From: a virus | Virus record (IMG/VR): IMGVR_UViG_3300025592_000050 | Span: 1 to 28,203 of that record | Direction: 5' to 3' (one strand) | Length of the DNA stretch: 28,203 nt | Shown here: positions 6,795-14,339 of the stretch, piece after piece | Layout: every line of letters starts with the position of its first letter | How positions within the stretch are numbered: position 1 is the first letter of the stretch | The notes under the pieces: generated by a model | The model's input: only the letters and a program-made list of their open reading frames with translations | Database searches by the model: none | What the model was told of the DNA's origin: nothing | Made by a program: the position numbers and the translations under genes

Positions 6795-9700
6795 TTAATA
6801 ACCAACTGCTATATAATTAAAATTCTTCTCAGGTCGCCCATCTGTACCATACAACTGATTTAAAGAATTATATATAGCTACAGAGAATCCTGAGTTATTT
6901 TGATTTGTTAAGTTCCAATAGTCCCCGGTACTAAGGTCACTTACTGTTAATCCCACGCTGGGGCCTGTTTTAAAGTCTTGGTCAAATACTACATCTTTTA
7001 TACCCGAAACAGTACTAATGTTATACGCTCGCGCTGTTCTGTCTGGCATATCTATTGTAGTTCTTAATTTAGTTACTACAATATTATGGTTGGGGTCTGC
7101 TGTAAATAACTTTAATCTAAATTTATAGGCTCTCGCACTATAATCCCCAATATTAAAGGGGGTCCAAGAATCCCATAAGGGGTTAGGAATACTTGGGTCA
7201 TCAGAGGTGGTAGATACTTGAAGCTGTACATCTGCATCAGATACATCACCTCCATCAAATTTACCACTATTTGAATCAAACAATCCAGAAGCTGTATCAA
7301 AAGTAGTACCTACATCTGTAGTATATACTGCAAGATCAGATGTAACTCTAGAAGTAAACACTTGGCCTAAATCAACAGGATTAGTACTAAAGTTATAATA
7401 ACCTAAGGTTTTAACTAAACTAGCTCCAGGGGTTACAACTCCATAATCATAGGAATCTATAGCAGTTATACTTTCATTCTGTAAATCTACTCCGGGTTCA
7501 TCAAAGTCGTGTATTCCCGAAGTGTTCTCACTACCTCCTCCAATAGATACTATAGTGGAGCCCGATAAGGAATCTGATAGTGGGATTCCTATACCCCCTT
7601 TTGGCTCTATTATATCTACTATACTAGTAATAGTACCTTTATCTAATATAGTAGAAGTCGCGGTTAAGGATCCTAAGTCTTCAGGTGTTTCCATAGATTC
7701 CGCAGAATAATCTGCATCAGTAATTTCAGCTAGCCTCAAAGTACCATTCTGAACCGTAGTATCTGAGTGATCCCCTAAAAACTGTATATCTTCAACATTA
7801 CTATGTACAGCATTTAAAGACATCATAGTAGCTACATTTGATTTAGCCGCTACAGCATTTACAGATTCATTTCCTGAGGAGTCATATGCTTTTATTAAGT
7901 AAGAACCTGCTAATAGAGGTACCGTAGTAGAGGAGGAGCTACCCCCTATTTTTCCACCAATATCAGTACTACCTGCCCAAATAGGGTTAACTATAGCATT
8001 ATTATATCTAATTCTATAGTAGCCTCCATTAATTACATCTAAGTCAGAGTTACTTGTGGGTCTATCCCATGTAATAATAGCATTATTTCCCACGCCTACT
8101 AAATTTAAGCCCGTAACATCTGAAGGTAAGGTTTGCTTACCATTTAAAGTCTTTTGGAGGGTTACCCAACTAGAGAATTTACCTAGAGTATTTTCTACTT
8201 TTACTCTTACACTATAAATACCTGCGGGGGTGCTATCTATCTCTACATAACTAGATTGTGTAGAACCCGCACTTAGCCAGTTAGATGTAGCATTTTTATA
8301 CTCTATAACATAGTTTTTCTCATAAGGATAACGACTATTTCCATTGTAAATCGGGTAATCCCAACTAACTACCATCCTATTGTTTACAGACTTATTAGGG
8401 TTTAAATACAGTTCTTCTTGAATATCTAAATTATTAATAGAAGGTACAGAGTCTGAAGGACTAGGTAGTGAATTTATAGTTTTGTCTTGTAACGATACTC
8501 CTGATTCAATATAATTATATTTAGAACCATTGTACTCTAAAGCTGTTACGGTATACTCGTTCTTATGAGACTCTGCAATTGCTAAAACTCTAAAATCTTG
8601 AGTTTCAGTTATCCCGATCTCGTCGAGTACCCACAAGTGTTGTGTAGTGGGGACTACCGAAAAGGCTGAGGAAACTTCGATAGCTAGAACATTGGTACTA
8701 TCTAGTATATTAGTAACATCTTTTGTTTCTACAGATGTATAATCCTGCCATTGACCACTAGCATTAACACAATCTTCCTGTGTAGTGTACGCACTACTGA
8801 CTTCACTATTTAATATGCAAGTAGGGCTGGTTCTCATAATACTTAAGGTATAAGAATTTGTAGTATCAGTACTTAGAGGGTAATCTAAACATACTAAAGT
8901 ATTACTGGTAGTTCCCGAAGCATTGGAGGCTGAAACTCTTCCTCCCATACGTTTTCCTGCGCGAGCGGGGTCTGCTATTTTTACTAAATCTCCTGGTCTT
9001 AAGGATGCCCCATCTAAGCCAGTTTTGAAACTTATAGTATCTGTTTCTAGTCTCTCAGAGTACAGAATCCATTTACCAATTCTGTGAGCTTGAGCTCTAG
9101 AAGTACACCCAAAGGCTATGACATCAGTCTGTCTAACACCCCACTTAGTAATACCGGAGCGGTCCTCTACATACTCTATATTTCTTCTATAAAAATCCTC
9201 TGGGTTATTCCAAGTAACTAATGCAGTAGTATGTCGAGCTTTCTTCGCTGTCCCTGAGTAAGTAAAATCACCCCCTATTACATTAGCCTCACTAAATAAC
9301 ATTATAGGGTCTTTAGGGGAATCTTGGACTGCTGTAAGCATTCCTTGACCCCAGTAGGTCATACCTCTAAACACTGAAGCCATATCCGTTATTATTTTTA
9401 GGGCTTCATTTTGGGTTTGAATATATAAGTTTAAAGCAAATCTCTTTTCTTTAGCTCCAAAGCCATCATCAACACCTAAAAAAGTTCCAGATGCGTCAAC
9501 AGCATCACAGTATCTAGCTATTTGGTATAAAGCCCACTTATCAATATGAGTTTCCGGAATATAAGCTCCGAGACCATATCTTTCATCTGTCAATATATCA
9601 TAATAACACCAAGCGGGGTTATTAGTCCAAGCAGTTTTGAAAGTACCATCCCAAGCGCCCGAGTATAAGTTAGTAACTCCTGTCTCTAAAGAATCTGTAT

Positions 9701-11006
9701 TATTATAATTTGTAGGTACTCTTACTTTTAAACCTTTTATATCGTAAGCTCTATTAGGTATCCTAGAAAACTGTTTAGCGTCTATCTGAAGACCTACTAA
9801 AGCACTATTTGGGTACGTGAACTTATTATCAATAATTTGAGTATAGGACTGCCAGTACAGAGAGTTTTGTGTAGATAAATCTGCCGCATCGTCTGTAATT
9901 CGTTCTACTTTTATAGTCACTACTGTAAAAGAACCACTTAAGTTTATTCGATGTTGTCTCTCATACTTCTTAGTAGTTTTTCCTTCCATAGTAGATTTCA
10001 CTCTTTCTACAAAACTACCACTATCGTACTTAATATACACTTTATAAGACACAGAACTTCCATGCATATCTCCAGTTTCTTTATTTTGTACAGTTAAAGA
10101 AGGAGTATATAAAGTTACAGAAACTGCATCTAAGTTAGGATTATTTATAGATCTAACTATGGGTCCGGGGGCGCCTTTCTTTAATTGAGTACCTACGGCA
10201 ACTCCAGACTCAACGCTAGTAAAACCTCCTACATACGTTTGACTCTGTTGCCCCGTTCTTTGTTCCCAACTAACATCTTCGAAGTTATAAGAGTTATCAC
10301 TATTCTGCAGTGCTGTTTCGTTTAAGTATATAGATTTAGCACCGTCTACCAAACCCTCAATTTCACCTTCGCATATTAAATCTAGTACTCTAGCGTTAGC
10401 TTTAGAAAATAAAGAATCTGGGTCCTCTTTAGCAGGCTGCCCGGCACCACCTCCTTTACCTCCCCCCTTACCCCCCATTACAGGTATATTATTGGAAGCT
10501 AGTTGGTATGCCTCTCCGGAATCCCCTCCGTTATGTACTCTTATACCGTTAGCTATAAAAGTTTTAAATTCTTTTACAGTAATATTATATACAGTACTAC
10601 TAGTAGATACTTCTGCAATATCTTCAATAGGTAGTAGGGTACCTGAGTCACTAACTAAAGCGTCTTCCTTTGTTAAGTCTCCCACCCTCTGAAAAGTATT
10701 ATCTTCTCTTAAGAACCAGTGGTTAAAAGTAGTATAAATTACCCCTAACCAATGTTTGATACGCACTACAGAGTGGTCTTCATGCTTGTGTGTAGAAGCG
10801 ACTGTACTAGTATGTATAGTACCCTCTACAGAAAAACAAAATACTTCATCACCTACACTTAATTCTTCAATTTTCGTACTACCATAAGGAGTAGATACGA
10901 GAGTCCCTGCCGAGAAGCACCCTTTGGAGCCTCCAATAGCTCTTTCTCTAAGTAAGGGGCCCTCGGTATTCCATTCTTTTATATGTTTATAATCTTCGTT
11001 GTTCAT
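6795..11006 (-). CDS. J: Tail tip attachment protein (lambda J-like) with an N-terminal intein-like Hint domain, 1403 aa
   Basis: From Met177 onward the protein follows lambda J: a Gly/Lys-rich start (MGGKGGGKGGG), LDLICEGEIEGLVDG, WQSYTQIIDNKFTYPNSALVGLQ, SGAWDGTFKTAWTNNPAWCYYDILTDERYGLG, DKWALYQIARYCD and FGCTSRAQAHRIGKW. This central tip hub initiates tail assembly and contacts the receptor. Residues about 855-1065 look like two fibronectin type III domains. A Cys/Trp motif insert lies at 730-753. Residues 30-159 form a Hint domain, so the J body begins about 176 residues later than in lambda. No Shine-Dalgarno precedes Met177, so one fused polypeptide is likely. The ATG overlaps the upstream stop (ATGA). 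The C-terminal 250 residues are beta-rich and probably receptor-facing. Confidence 0.93.
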   Translation of the reverse strand: MNNEDYKHIKEWNTEGPLLRERAIGGSKGCFSAGTLVSTPYGSTKIEELSVGDEVFCFSVEGTIHTSTVASTHKHEDHSVVRIKHWLGVIYTTFNHWFLREDNTFQRVGDLTKEDALVSDSGTLLPIEDIAEVSTSSTVYNITVKEFKTFIANGIRVHNGGDSGEAYQLASNNIPVMGGKGGGKGGGAGQPAKEDPDSLFSKANARVLDLICEGEIEGLVDGAKSIYLNETALQNSDNSYNFEDVSWEQRTGQQSQTYVGGFTSVESGVAVGTQLKKGAPGPIVRSINNPNLDAVSVTLYTPSLTVQNKETGDMHGSSVSYKVYIKYDSGSFVERVKSTMEGKTTKKYERQHRINLSGSFTVVTIKVERITDDAADLSTQNSLYWQSYTQIIDNKFTYPNSALVGLQIDAKQFSRIPNRAYDIKGLKVRVPTNYNNTDSLETGVTNLYSGAWDGTFKTAWTNNPAWCYYDILTDERYGLGAYIPETHIDKWALYQIARYCDAVDASGTFLGVDDGFGAKEKRFALNLYIQTQNEALKIITDMASVFRGMTYWGQGMLTAVQDSPKDPIMLFSEANVIGGDFTYSGTAKKARHTTALVTWNNPEDFYRRNIEYVEDRSGITKWGVRQTDVIAFGCTSRAQAHRIGKWILYSERLETDTISFKTGLDGASLRPGDLVKIADPARAGKRMGGRVSASNASGTTSNTLVCLDYPLSTDTTNSYTLSIMRTSPTCILNSEVSSAYTTQEDCVNASGQWQDYTSVETKDVTNILDSTNVLAIEVSSAFSVVPTTQHLWVLDEIGITETQDFRVLAIAESHKNEYTVTALEYNGSKYNYIESGVSLQDKTINSLPSPSDSVPSINNLDIQEELYLNPNKSVNNRMVVSWDYPIYNGNSRYPYEKNYVIEYKNATSNWLSAGSTQSSYVEIDSTPAGIYSVRVKVENTLGKFSSWVTLQKTLNGKQTLPSDVTGLNLVGVGNNAIITWDRPTSNSDLDVINGGYYRIRYNNAIVNPIWAGSTDIGGKIGGSSSSTTVPLLAGSYLIKAYDSSGNESVNAVAAKSNVATMMSLNAVHSNVEDIQFLGDHSDTTVQNGTLRLAEITDADYSAESMETPEDLGSLTATSTILDKGTITSIVDIIEPKGGIGIPLSDSLSGSTIVSIGGGSENTSGIHDFDEPGVDLQNESITAIDSYDYGVVTPGASLVKTLGYYNFSTNPVDLGQVFTSRVTSDLAVYTTDVGTTFDTASGLFDSNSGKFDGGDVSDADVQLQVSTTSDDPSIPNPLWDSWTPFNIGDYSARAYKFRLKLFTADPNHNIVVTKLRTTIDMPDRTARAYNISTVSGIKDVVFDQDFKTGPSVGLTVSDLSTGDYWNLTNQNNSGFSVAIYNSLNQLYGTDGRPEKNFNYIAVGY
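10530..10919 (-). other. Hint (intein-like) domain inside the J gene
   Basis: This covers J residues 30-159. Block A is Cys30-FSAGTLVSTPYGSTKIEELSVGDEV. Block B is T-T-F-N-H with His96 in the T-x-x-H pattern. The end is VYNITVKEFKTFIANGIRVHN, with His158-Asn159. There is no room for a homing endonuclease. The residue after Asn159 is Gly160, not Cys, Ser or Thr, which resembles bacterial intein-like (BIL) domains that cleave rather than splice by the standard route. Confidence 0.88.
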
Positions 11007-11680
11007 GGTACATAGTCCTCTGAGTACACTCCAGCACTAATTACAGCACTTCCAATTGTTAATCTTCCATAGCATATAGGTACAGGAACACCTTGTCTAC
11101 TAGTATTTATAGGACCATCAAAGTGGTAAGAAGGTAAGTTATCTGCATATTGGTATTCCCCTCGAGGCTTGGGCTGAGGCGCTAGAGCTTGAGATATACC
11201 TCCCAGCATCATAGAAACTCCAAGTTTTGCTATCATACCATTAGTTACCCCCATTCCTAGCCCTCCCGCGAAGGGCATACCCCAACCACTAATTCCTGAG
11301 ACAGATATTGCTTCAAAAGATACTGCTTCAAAAGCGGCAAATTCTGCAGCAGAACCAGGTGCTATTGCACCCATTGCAGGCCAAGCTGCCCATATTAAAA
11401 CCGCCCCTAATATTATTTTAAATGTGGAACTTTTTGAACCAGAAATTACTGGTACTATTTTAAATACTTGAGCACCTAAAGGATCCGTTAACTGTAACTC
11501 GTCAATAGACTTCTTGCCTACAAAGACTTGATAGCCTTTTAGGTCCTTTAATAAATACTCTCTGAAACCTCTTAAGTTTACATCTAAAGCTCTAATTGCT
11601 TCTGACGGATTACTTATATCTAACTTAAAAGACTTACCAAATTTCTCTCCCAATTCACCATATAGTTGTATAGATTTCAT
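11003..11680 (-). CDS. Tail assembly protein I-like, second copy, 225 aa
   Basis: It has the same layout as the gene just upstream. There is a beta-grasp-like N-terminal domain (IQLYGELGEKFGKSF, about 1-80), a hydrophobic Gly/Ala-rich middle (about 90-165, IILGAVLIWAAW and GGLGMGVTNGMIAKLGVSMMLGG), and a C-terminal signature: ALAPQPKPRG, YHFDGPINTSRQGVPVPICYGRL, then SAVISAGVYSEDYVP. The C-terminus is nearly identical in pattern to its neighbour, so this is a tandem paralog. It starts with an ATGA overlap on the upstream gene and overlaps J the same way. In lambda, I acts with K, L and J to build the tip and is not kept as a major virion component. The hydrophobic core may interact with membrane or with the tape measure tip. 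Confidence 0.85.
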   Translation of the reverse strand: MKSIQLYGELGEKFGKSFKLDISNPSEAIRALDVNLRGFREYLLKDLKGYQVFVGKKSIDELQLTDPLGAQVFKIVPVISGSKSSTFKIILGAVLIWAAWPAMGAIAPGSAAEFAAFEAVSFEAISVSGISGWGMPFAGGLGMGVTNGMIAKLGVSMMLGGISQALAPQPKPRGEYQYADNLPSYHFDGPINTSRQGVPVPICYGRLTIGSAVISAGVYSEDYVP

Positions 11681-12300
11681 GGTACATAATCTTCAGAGAA
11701 TACACCCGCACTAATTACCGCAGCACCTGCTATCATACGCCCATAACATACAGGGACCGGAAGCCCTTGTCTGGAGGTAGAAACAGGCCCATCAAAATAA
11801 TAAGAAGGCGCATTATCTGCTGTAATAGTTTCTGGAGTCTTAGGCTGTGGCGCAAGCATTTGAGCAGCCCCTTGAAGGGCTAAACCTAAACCGAATTTAG
11901 CTACATCTCCATATGAGAAGCCTCCAAAAAGCCACTCAGTTCCACCAACTGTTTCGCCCCAAGCAGCTTCACCCCCTATTGCTGGTGCAAAATTCCAAGC
12001 ACCCCAGATCATTAAAGCTCCAAAGATAAGTTTACCTAGTCCCCCTTTTTTTGATCCACCAACTACAGGGATTATTTTAATAGTGTTTCCGAAAGCGGGG
12101 TTACTTATTTGTGTTAAACTGTAATTATCTGAACCTACTCTTATTTCATAGTATTGATCTATATTAGCTAGGTACTTAATAAAAGATTTATTATTTGCAG
12201 AGATACCCCTAAGAGCTTCTGCAGGGGAGTATATATCTAAAAACCACTCTTTTCCGAACTCTTTTCCGAGTTCCCCATATAGTTGTATTTTTGTTAACAT
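11677..12300 (-). CDS. I: Tail assembly protein I-like, first copy, 207 aa
   Basis: The N-terminal domain (KIQLYGELGKEFGKEW ... NTIKIIPVVGGSKKGG, about 1-85) has the beta-grasp character of lambda I. A Gly/Ala/Trp-rich hydrophobic stretch follows (LGKLIFGALMIWGAWNFAPAIGG and later FGLGLALQGAAQML). It ends with LAPQPK, YYFDGPVSTSRQGLPVPVCYGRM and SAGVFSEDYVP. It overlaps K by seven bases and the second copy by four. Its position between K and J is exactly that of lambda I. Having two intact I-type genes in a row is the unusual point. Both keep all the recognisable blocks, so neither looks like a decaying copy. Confidence 0.88.
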   Translation of the reverse strand: MLTKIQLYGELGKEFGKEWFLDIYSPAEALRGISANNKSFIKYLANIDQYYEIRVGSDNYSLTQISNPAFGNTIKIIPVVGGSKKGGLGKLIFGALMIWGAWNFAPAIGGEAAWGETVGGTEWLFGGFSYGDVAKFGLGLALQGAAQMLAPQPKTPETITADNAPSYYFDGPVSTSRQGLPVPVCYGRMIAGAAVISAGVFSEDYVP

Positions 12301-13007
12301 AGTGATTTGTGCCTTAAGTGGTACGTTGTATGCTTTCTCCAGTAACCCCCATAGATATCCCGAGAAGAAAGCCTATCCATAACGTGATGTATTATTAAAC
12401 CATCACCCATATAAATAGCTGCGTGATTAGGAACAGAAGAAATTAACTGAATTAGGAAAGCATCGTGTTTACGAATATCTAAAGGGTTGTTTATAACTAC
12501 GAAGCCTTGTTTAGCATAATTGTCTACATAAATATTTTGTCCTTTATCCCACCACTCATAGTCTCTAGGTATAAAGTCTAGTTCAATATCTAACTCTTCT
12601 TTATAGTAATCTTGTACTAAAGAATAACAATCTACTATACCGTGGTGGAACTCTCTACCCACTAAGGGCAGTTTGAAACCGTCAGGTTCGATACGTAATA
12701 GCTTATTTAAAGGCCAAGCCAGTATATACCAAGGCTTACCTGTTGCGTTACAACTTACTCTATCCGCTTGACTAGGTTTAGCTTCTACAAAAGGGTGACT
12801 ATGTACAATAGCTATAATATCTCCTAAGTCTTCTGCATCGGCATAGTCCCTGGGGTCAATTATAAAATCTTCCTCGGGATTGTCTGCTATATTTTTACAC
12901 GGTATGTAAACTTCCTTACCTTTTTTATTTATTAGTAGTCCACAGGCCTCTTTAGGCAGTGCTTCTTCGGCTTGTTCTCTTAATTTATCTAAGTTAATAT
13001 CTAACAT
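12294..13007 (-). CDS. K: Tail assembly peptidase K-like (JAMM plus NlpC/P60), 237 aa
   Basis: The N-terminal half is a JAB1/MPN metalloprotease domain. Glu20 lies in KEACGLL, and HSHPFVEAKPSQAD supplies His69, His71, Ser79 and Asp82, a complete zinc-binding JAMM motif. The C-terminal half is NlpC/P60-like: Cys127 in HGIVDCYSLVQDYY, His195 in PNHAAIYMGDGLIIHH, with His207 or His208 as candidate third residue. Lambda K has the same two-domain arrangement and acts in tail tip assembly; the P60 part may cut peptidoglycan during entry. All key residues appear intact. The ATG overlaps the L stop by one base (TAATG), so the two are translationally coupled. Confidence 0.93.
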   Translation of the reverse strand: MLDINLDKLREQAEEALPKEACGLLINKKGKEVYIPCKNIADNPEEDFIIDPRDYADAEDLGDIIAIVHSHPFVEAKPSQADRVSCNATGKPWYILAWPLNKLLRIEPDGFKLPLVGREFHHGIVDCYSLVQDYYKEELDIELDFIPRDYEWWDKGQNIYVDNYAKQGFVVINNPLDIRKHDAFLIQLISSVPNHAAIYMGDGLIIHHVMDRLSSRDIYGGYWRKHTTYHLRHKSLC

Positions 13008-13831
13008 TATCCTACCTTGAGTCCTGCTCCGGGGAATCCTCCAAAAGGCATGGAACCCGATACCCCAAACCTTAATTCACAATCAGATACTCTCTTACCA
13101 CAGGCATCCTGCTCTACGGTAGAGACTGAAGAACCATTTTCGTCATAGTAATCTGTGCCTGTGTACCCACACTCCGCATGTCTATATACCCATAAACAAG
13201 TATTGCGAATAATCTGTCTTTTAGGTAATTTAACTCCCTCTATGTCGAAGGAAGGGGCTAATTCAAATTCTACTAAGACTTTATTCTCAACGGACTTTCT
13301 ATCTATATAGAATATATCATCCTCAAAAAAAGCTGTTGCATCTTCAGTACTGTTAGCATACCAAGTACCTGTACAGGTACCTGAGGTATATGGAGTCCAC
13401 GTTCCTGAGTTTTCCAAGCATTCTGTTTTATCTTCATAGGAAGCATTTGAACAAGTACCACTTAAAGACTGCCCAGATATGACGCAGTAAGCATCTAGAT
13501 ACCTAGCGAAAGTTCTTTTTCTCAGTACTTTGCAACCTATTAAGTCTTCATAAGACTGTATATAATTTGTAAAAGAGTTATTAATATTAGCTACTTTAAA
13601 ACTGGGGCGTGCAATAGCACCTCTACCTGCAAACTCAAAGCCTGTAACTTCTAAGGGAAAAGCTACGTACCTGTTACCCTGCCAAACTATATTCTCATAT
13701 ACCTCATTTGTACCTGCATGAAACCTTAAAGTTTCAGAGCCCCCTACACTAGTTAAGTCTAATTCGAATAATTCTACTATTACACCCGGTTCTAGAGAAT
13801 GAAGCCTAGAGACTAAATCAGATTGTGACAT
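13007..13831 (-). CDS. L: Minor tail protein L-like, with a Cys/Trp insert, 274 aa
   Basis: The protein follows lambda L: PGVIVELFELDLT at the start, FARYLDA near 108-114, FFEDDIFYIDRKSVENKVLVEFELAPSFD at 168-196, LPKRQII, and a C-terminal four-cysteine region. Cys212, Cys221 (ECGYTG), Cys244 (DACGKR) and Cys251 (SDCELRF) are the expected iron-sulphur ligands, and the protein closes with FGGFPG. Lambda L forms part of the conical tip. Residues about 116-157 are an insertion not expected in the family, with five cysteines (116, 127, 138, 153 and the spacing C-x10-C-x6-W). AGGAG precedes the ATG. A consensus promoter lies 115 bases upstream, so L begins a promoter-proximal tip operon. Confidence 0.92.
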   Translation of the reverse strand: MSQSDLVSRLHSLEPGVIVELFELDLTSVGGSETLRFHAGTNEVYENIVWQGNRYVAFPLEVTGFEFAGRGAIARPSFKVANINNSFTNYIQSYEDLIGCKVLRKRTFARYLDAYCVISGQSLSGTCSNASYEDKTECLENSGTWTPYTSGTCTGTWYANSTEDATAFFEDDIFYIDRKSVENKVLVEFELAPSFDIEGVKLPKRQIIRNTCLWVYRHAECGYTGTDYYDENGSSVSTVEQDACGKRVSDCELRFGVSGSMPFGGFPGAGLKVG

Positions 13832-13945
13832 ATTTCTACTCCTATATTATAGCCCAAGTGTTCTTCAAAGTATTATAACTACTTGATTAAGTAATACTCT
13901 TTAATAAACATTTCACTACTTTAGATAATTAAATTAGAAAAACCT

Positions 13946-13974
13946 ATTATACCAAAATATACCAGAAATGTCAA
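13946..13974 (-). promoter_or_regulatory. Consensus extended -10 sigma70 promoter for the tail tip genes
   Basis: TTGACA (13969-13974), 17 bp and TATAAT (13946-13951), with TG one base before the -10, match the sigma70 consensus perfectly. The start site should be near 13939, giving a leader of about 108 bases before L. The leader contains a possible bulged hairpin at 13869-13898 (AGTATT/AATACT outside, ACTT/AAGT inside). Over the 29 bases it is identical to the promoter at 5802-5830 at 24 positions, including GGTATATT inside the spacer. Confidence 0.88.
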
Positions 13975-13985
13975 GGTATATTTTT

Positions 13986-14336
13986 CTAAGGCTCAAATAC
14001 TTTAGTGAAGGTACAACTGATAGACTTAGTATTGTTTGCTACAAGAGATATATCCCACTTAGGACAGTAAACTCTAATACTGGAAGAGGAGTACGGAGGG
14101 GTCCAGTCAAACGCCTCCACACCCTTTCTGTCTTCCAAGAAACCTACTAAAATATCAGCCTCCGTTGAGTTTCTATTTATAAAACTTAAGCTCCAATTCT
14201 CTTCAATACTATTTATACCATCAACAGTTCTTTGTAGATACCCGTCACCAAACTGAGCTTTTAAAATCCTAGGTGTAGGATTTCTTTTAACCCCCTTAGT
14301 AGGGTTAAAAGTTACCACTGTATTAAAATTAGCCAT
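13986..14336 (-). CDS. M: Minor tail protein M-like, 116 aa
   Basis: Length and motifs fit lambda M. They are an N-terminal strand with K-G-V-K-R-N-P-T-P-R-I-L-K-A-Q-F-G-D-G-Y, then NWSLSFINRNSTEADILVGFLEDRKGVEAFDWTPP, and an ending that returns to a strand (SCTFTKVFEP). M sits between the tape measure and L in lambda-type tips and helps nucleate the tube. GAGG precedes the ATG, and the gene follows the tape measure stop closely. The gap after it holds the tip promoter and no terminator I can recognise. Confidence 0.9.
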   Translation of the reverse strand: MANFNTVVTFNPTKGVKRNPTPRILKAQFGDGYLQRTVDGINSIEENWSLSFINRNSTEADILVGFLEDRKGVEAFDWTPPYSSSSIRVYCPKWDISLVANNTKSISCTFTKVFEP

Positions 14337-14339
14337 TTA

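Noticed and set aside
10465-10478. Internal start of J at Met177 (MGGKGGG), giving a separate Hint gene
   Set aside because: There is no stop codon between Hint and J and no Shine-Dalgarno before Met177, so one fused product is more likely, though a minor internal start cannot be excluded.
13840-13880. Two further TATAAT-like sequences upstream of L
   Set aside because: Neither has a recognisable -35 hexamer at 16-18 bp, and one overlaps the ribosome binding region.
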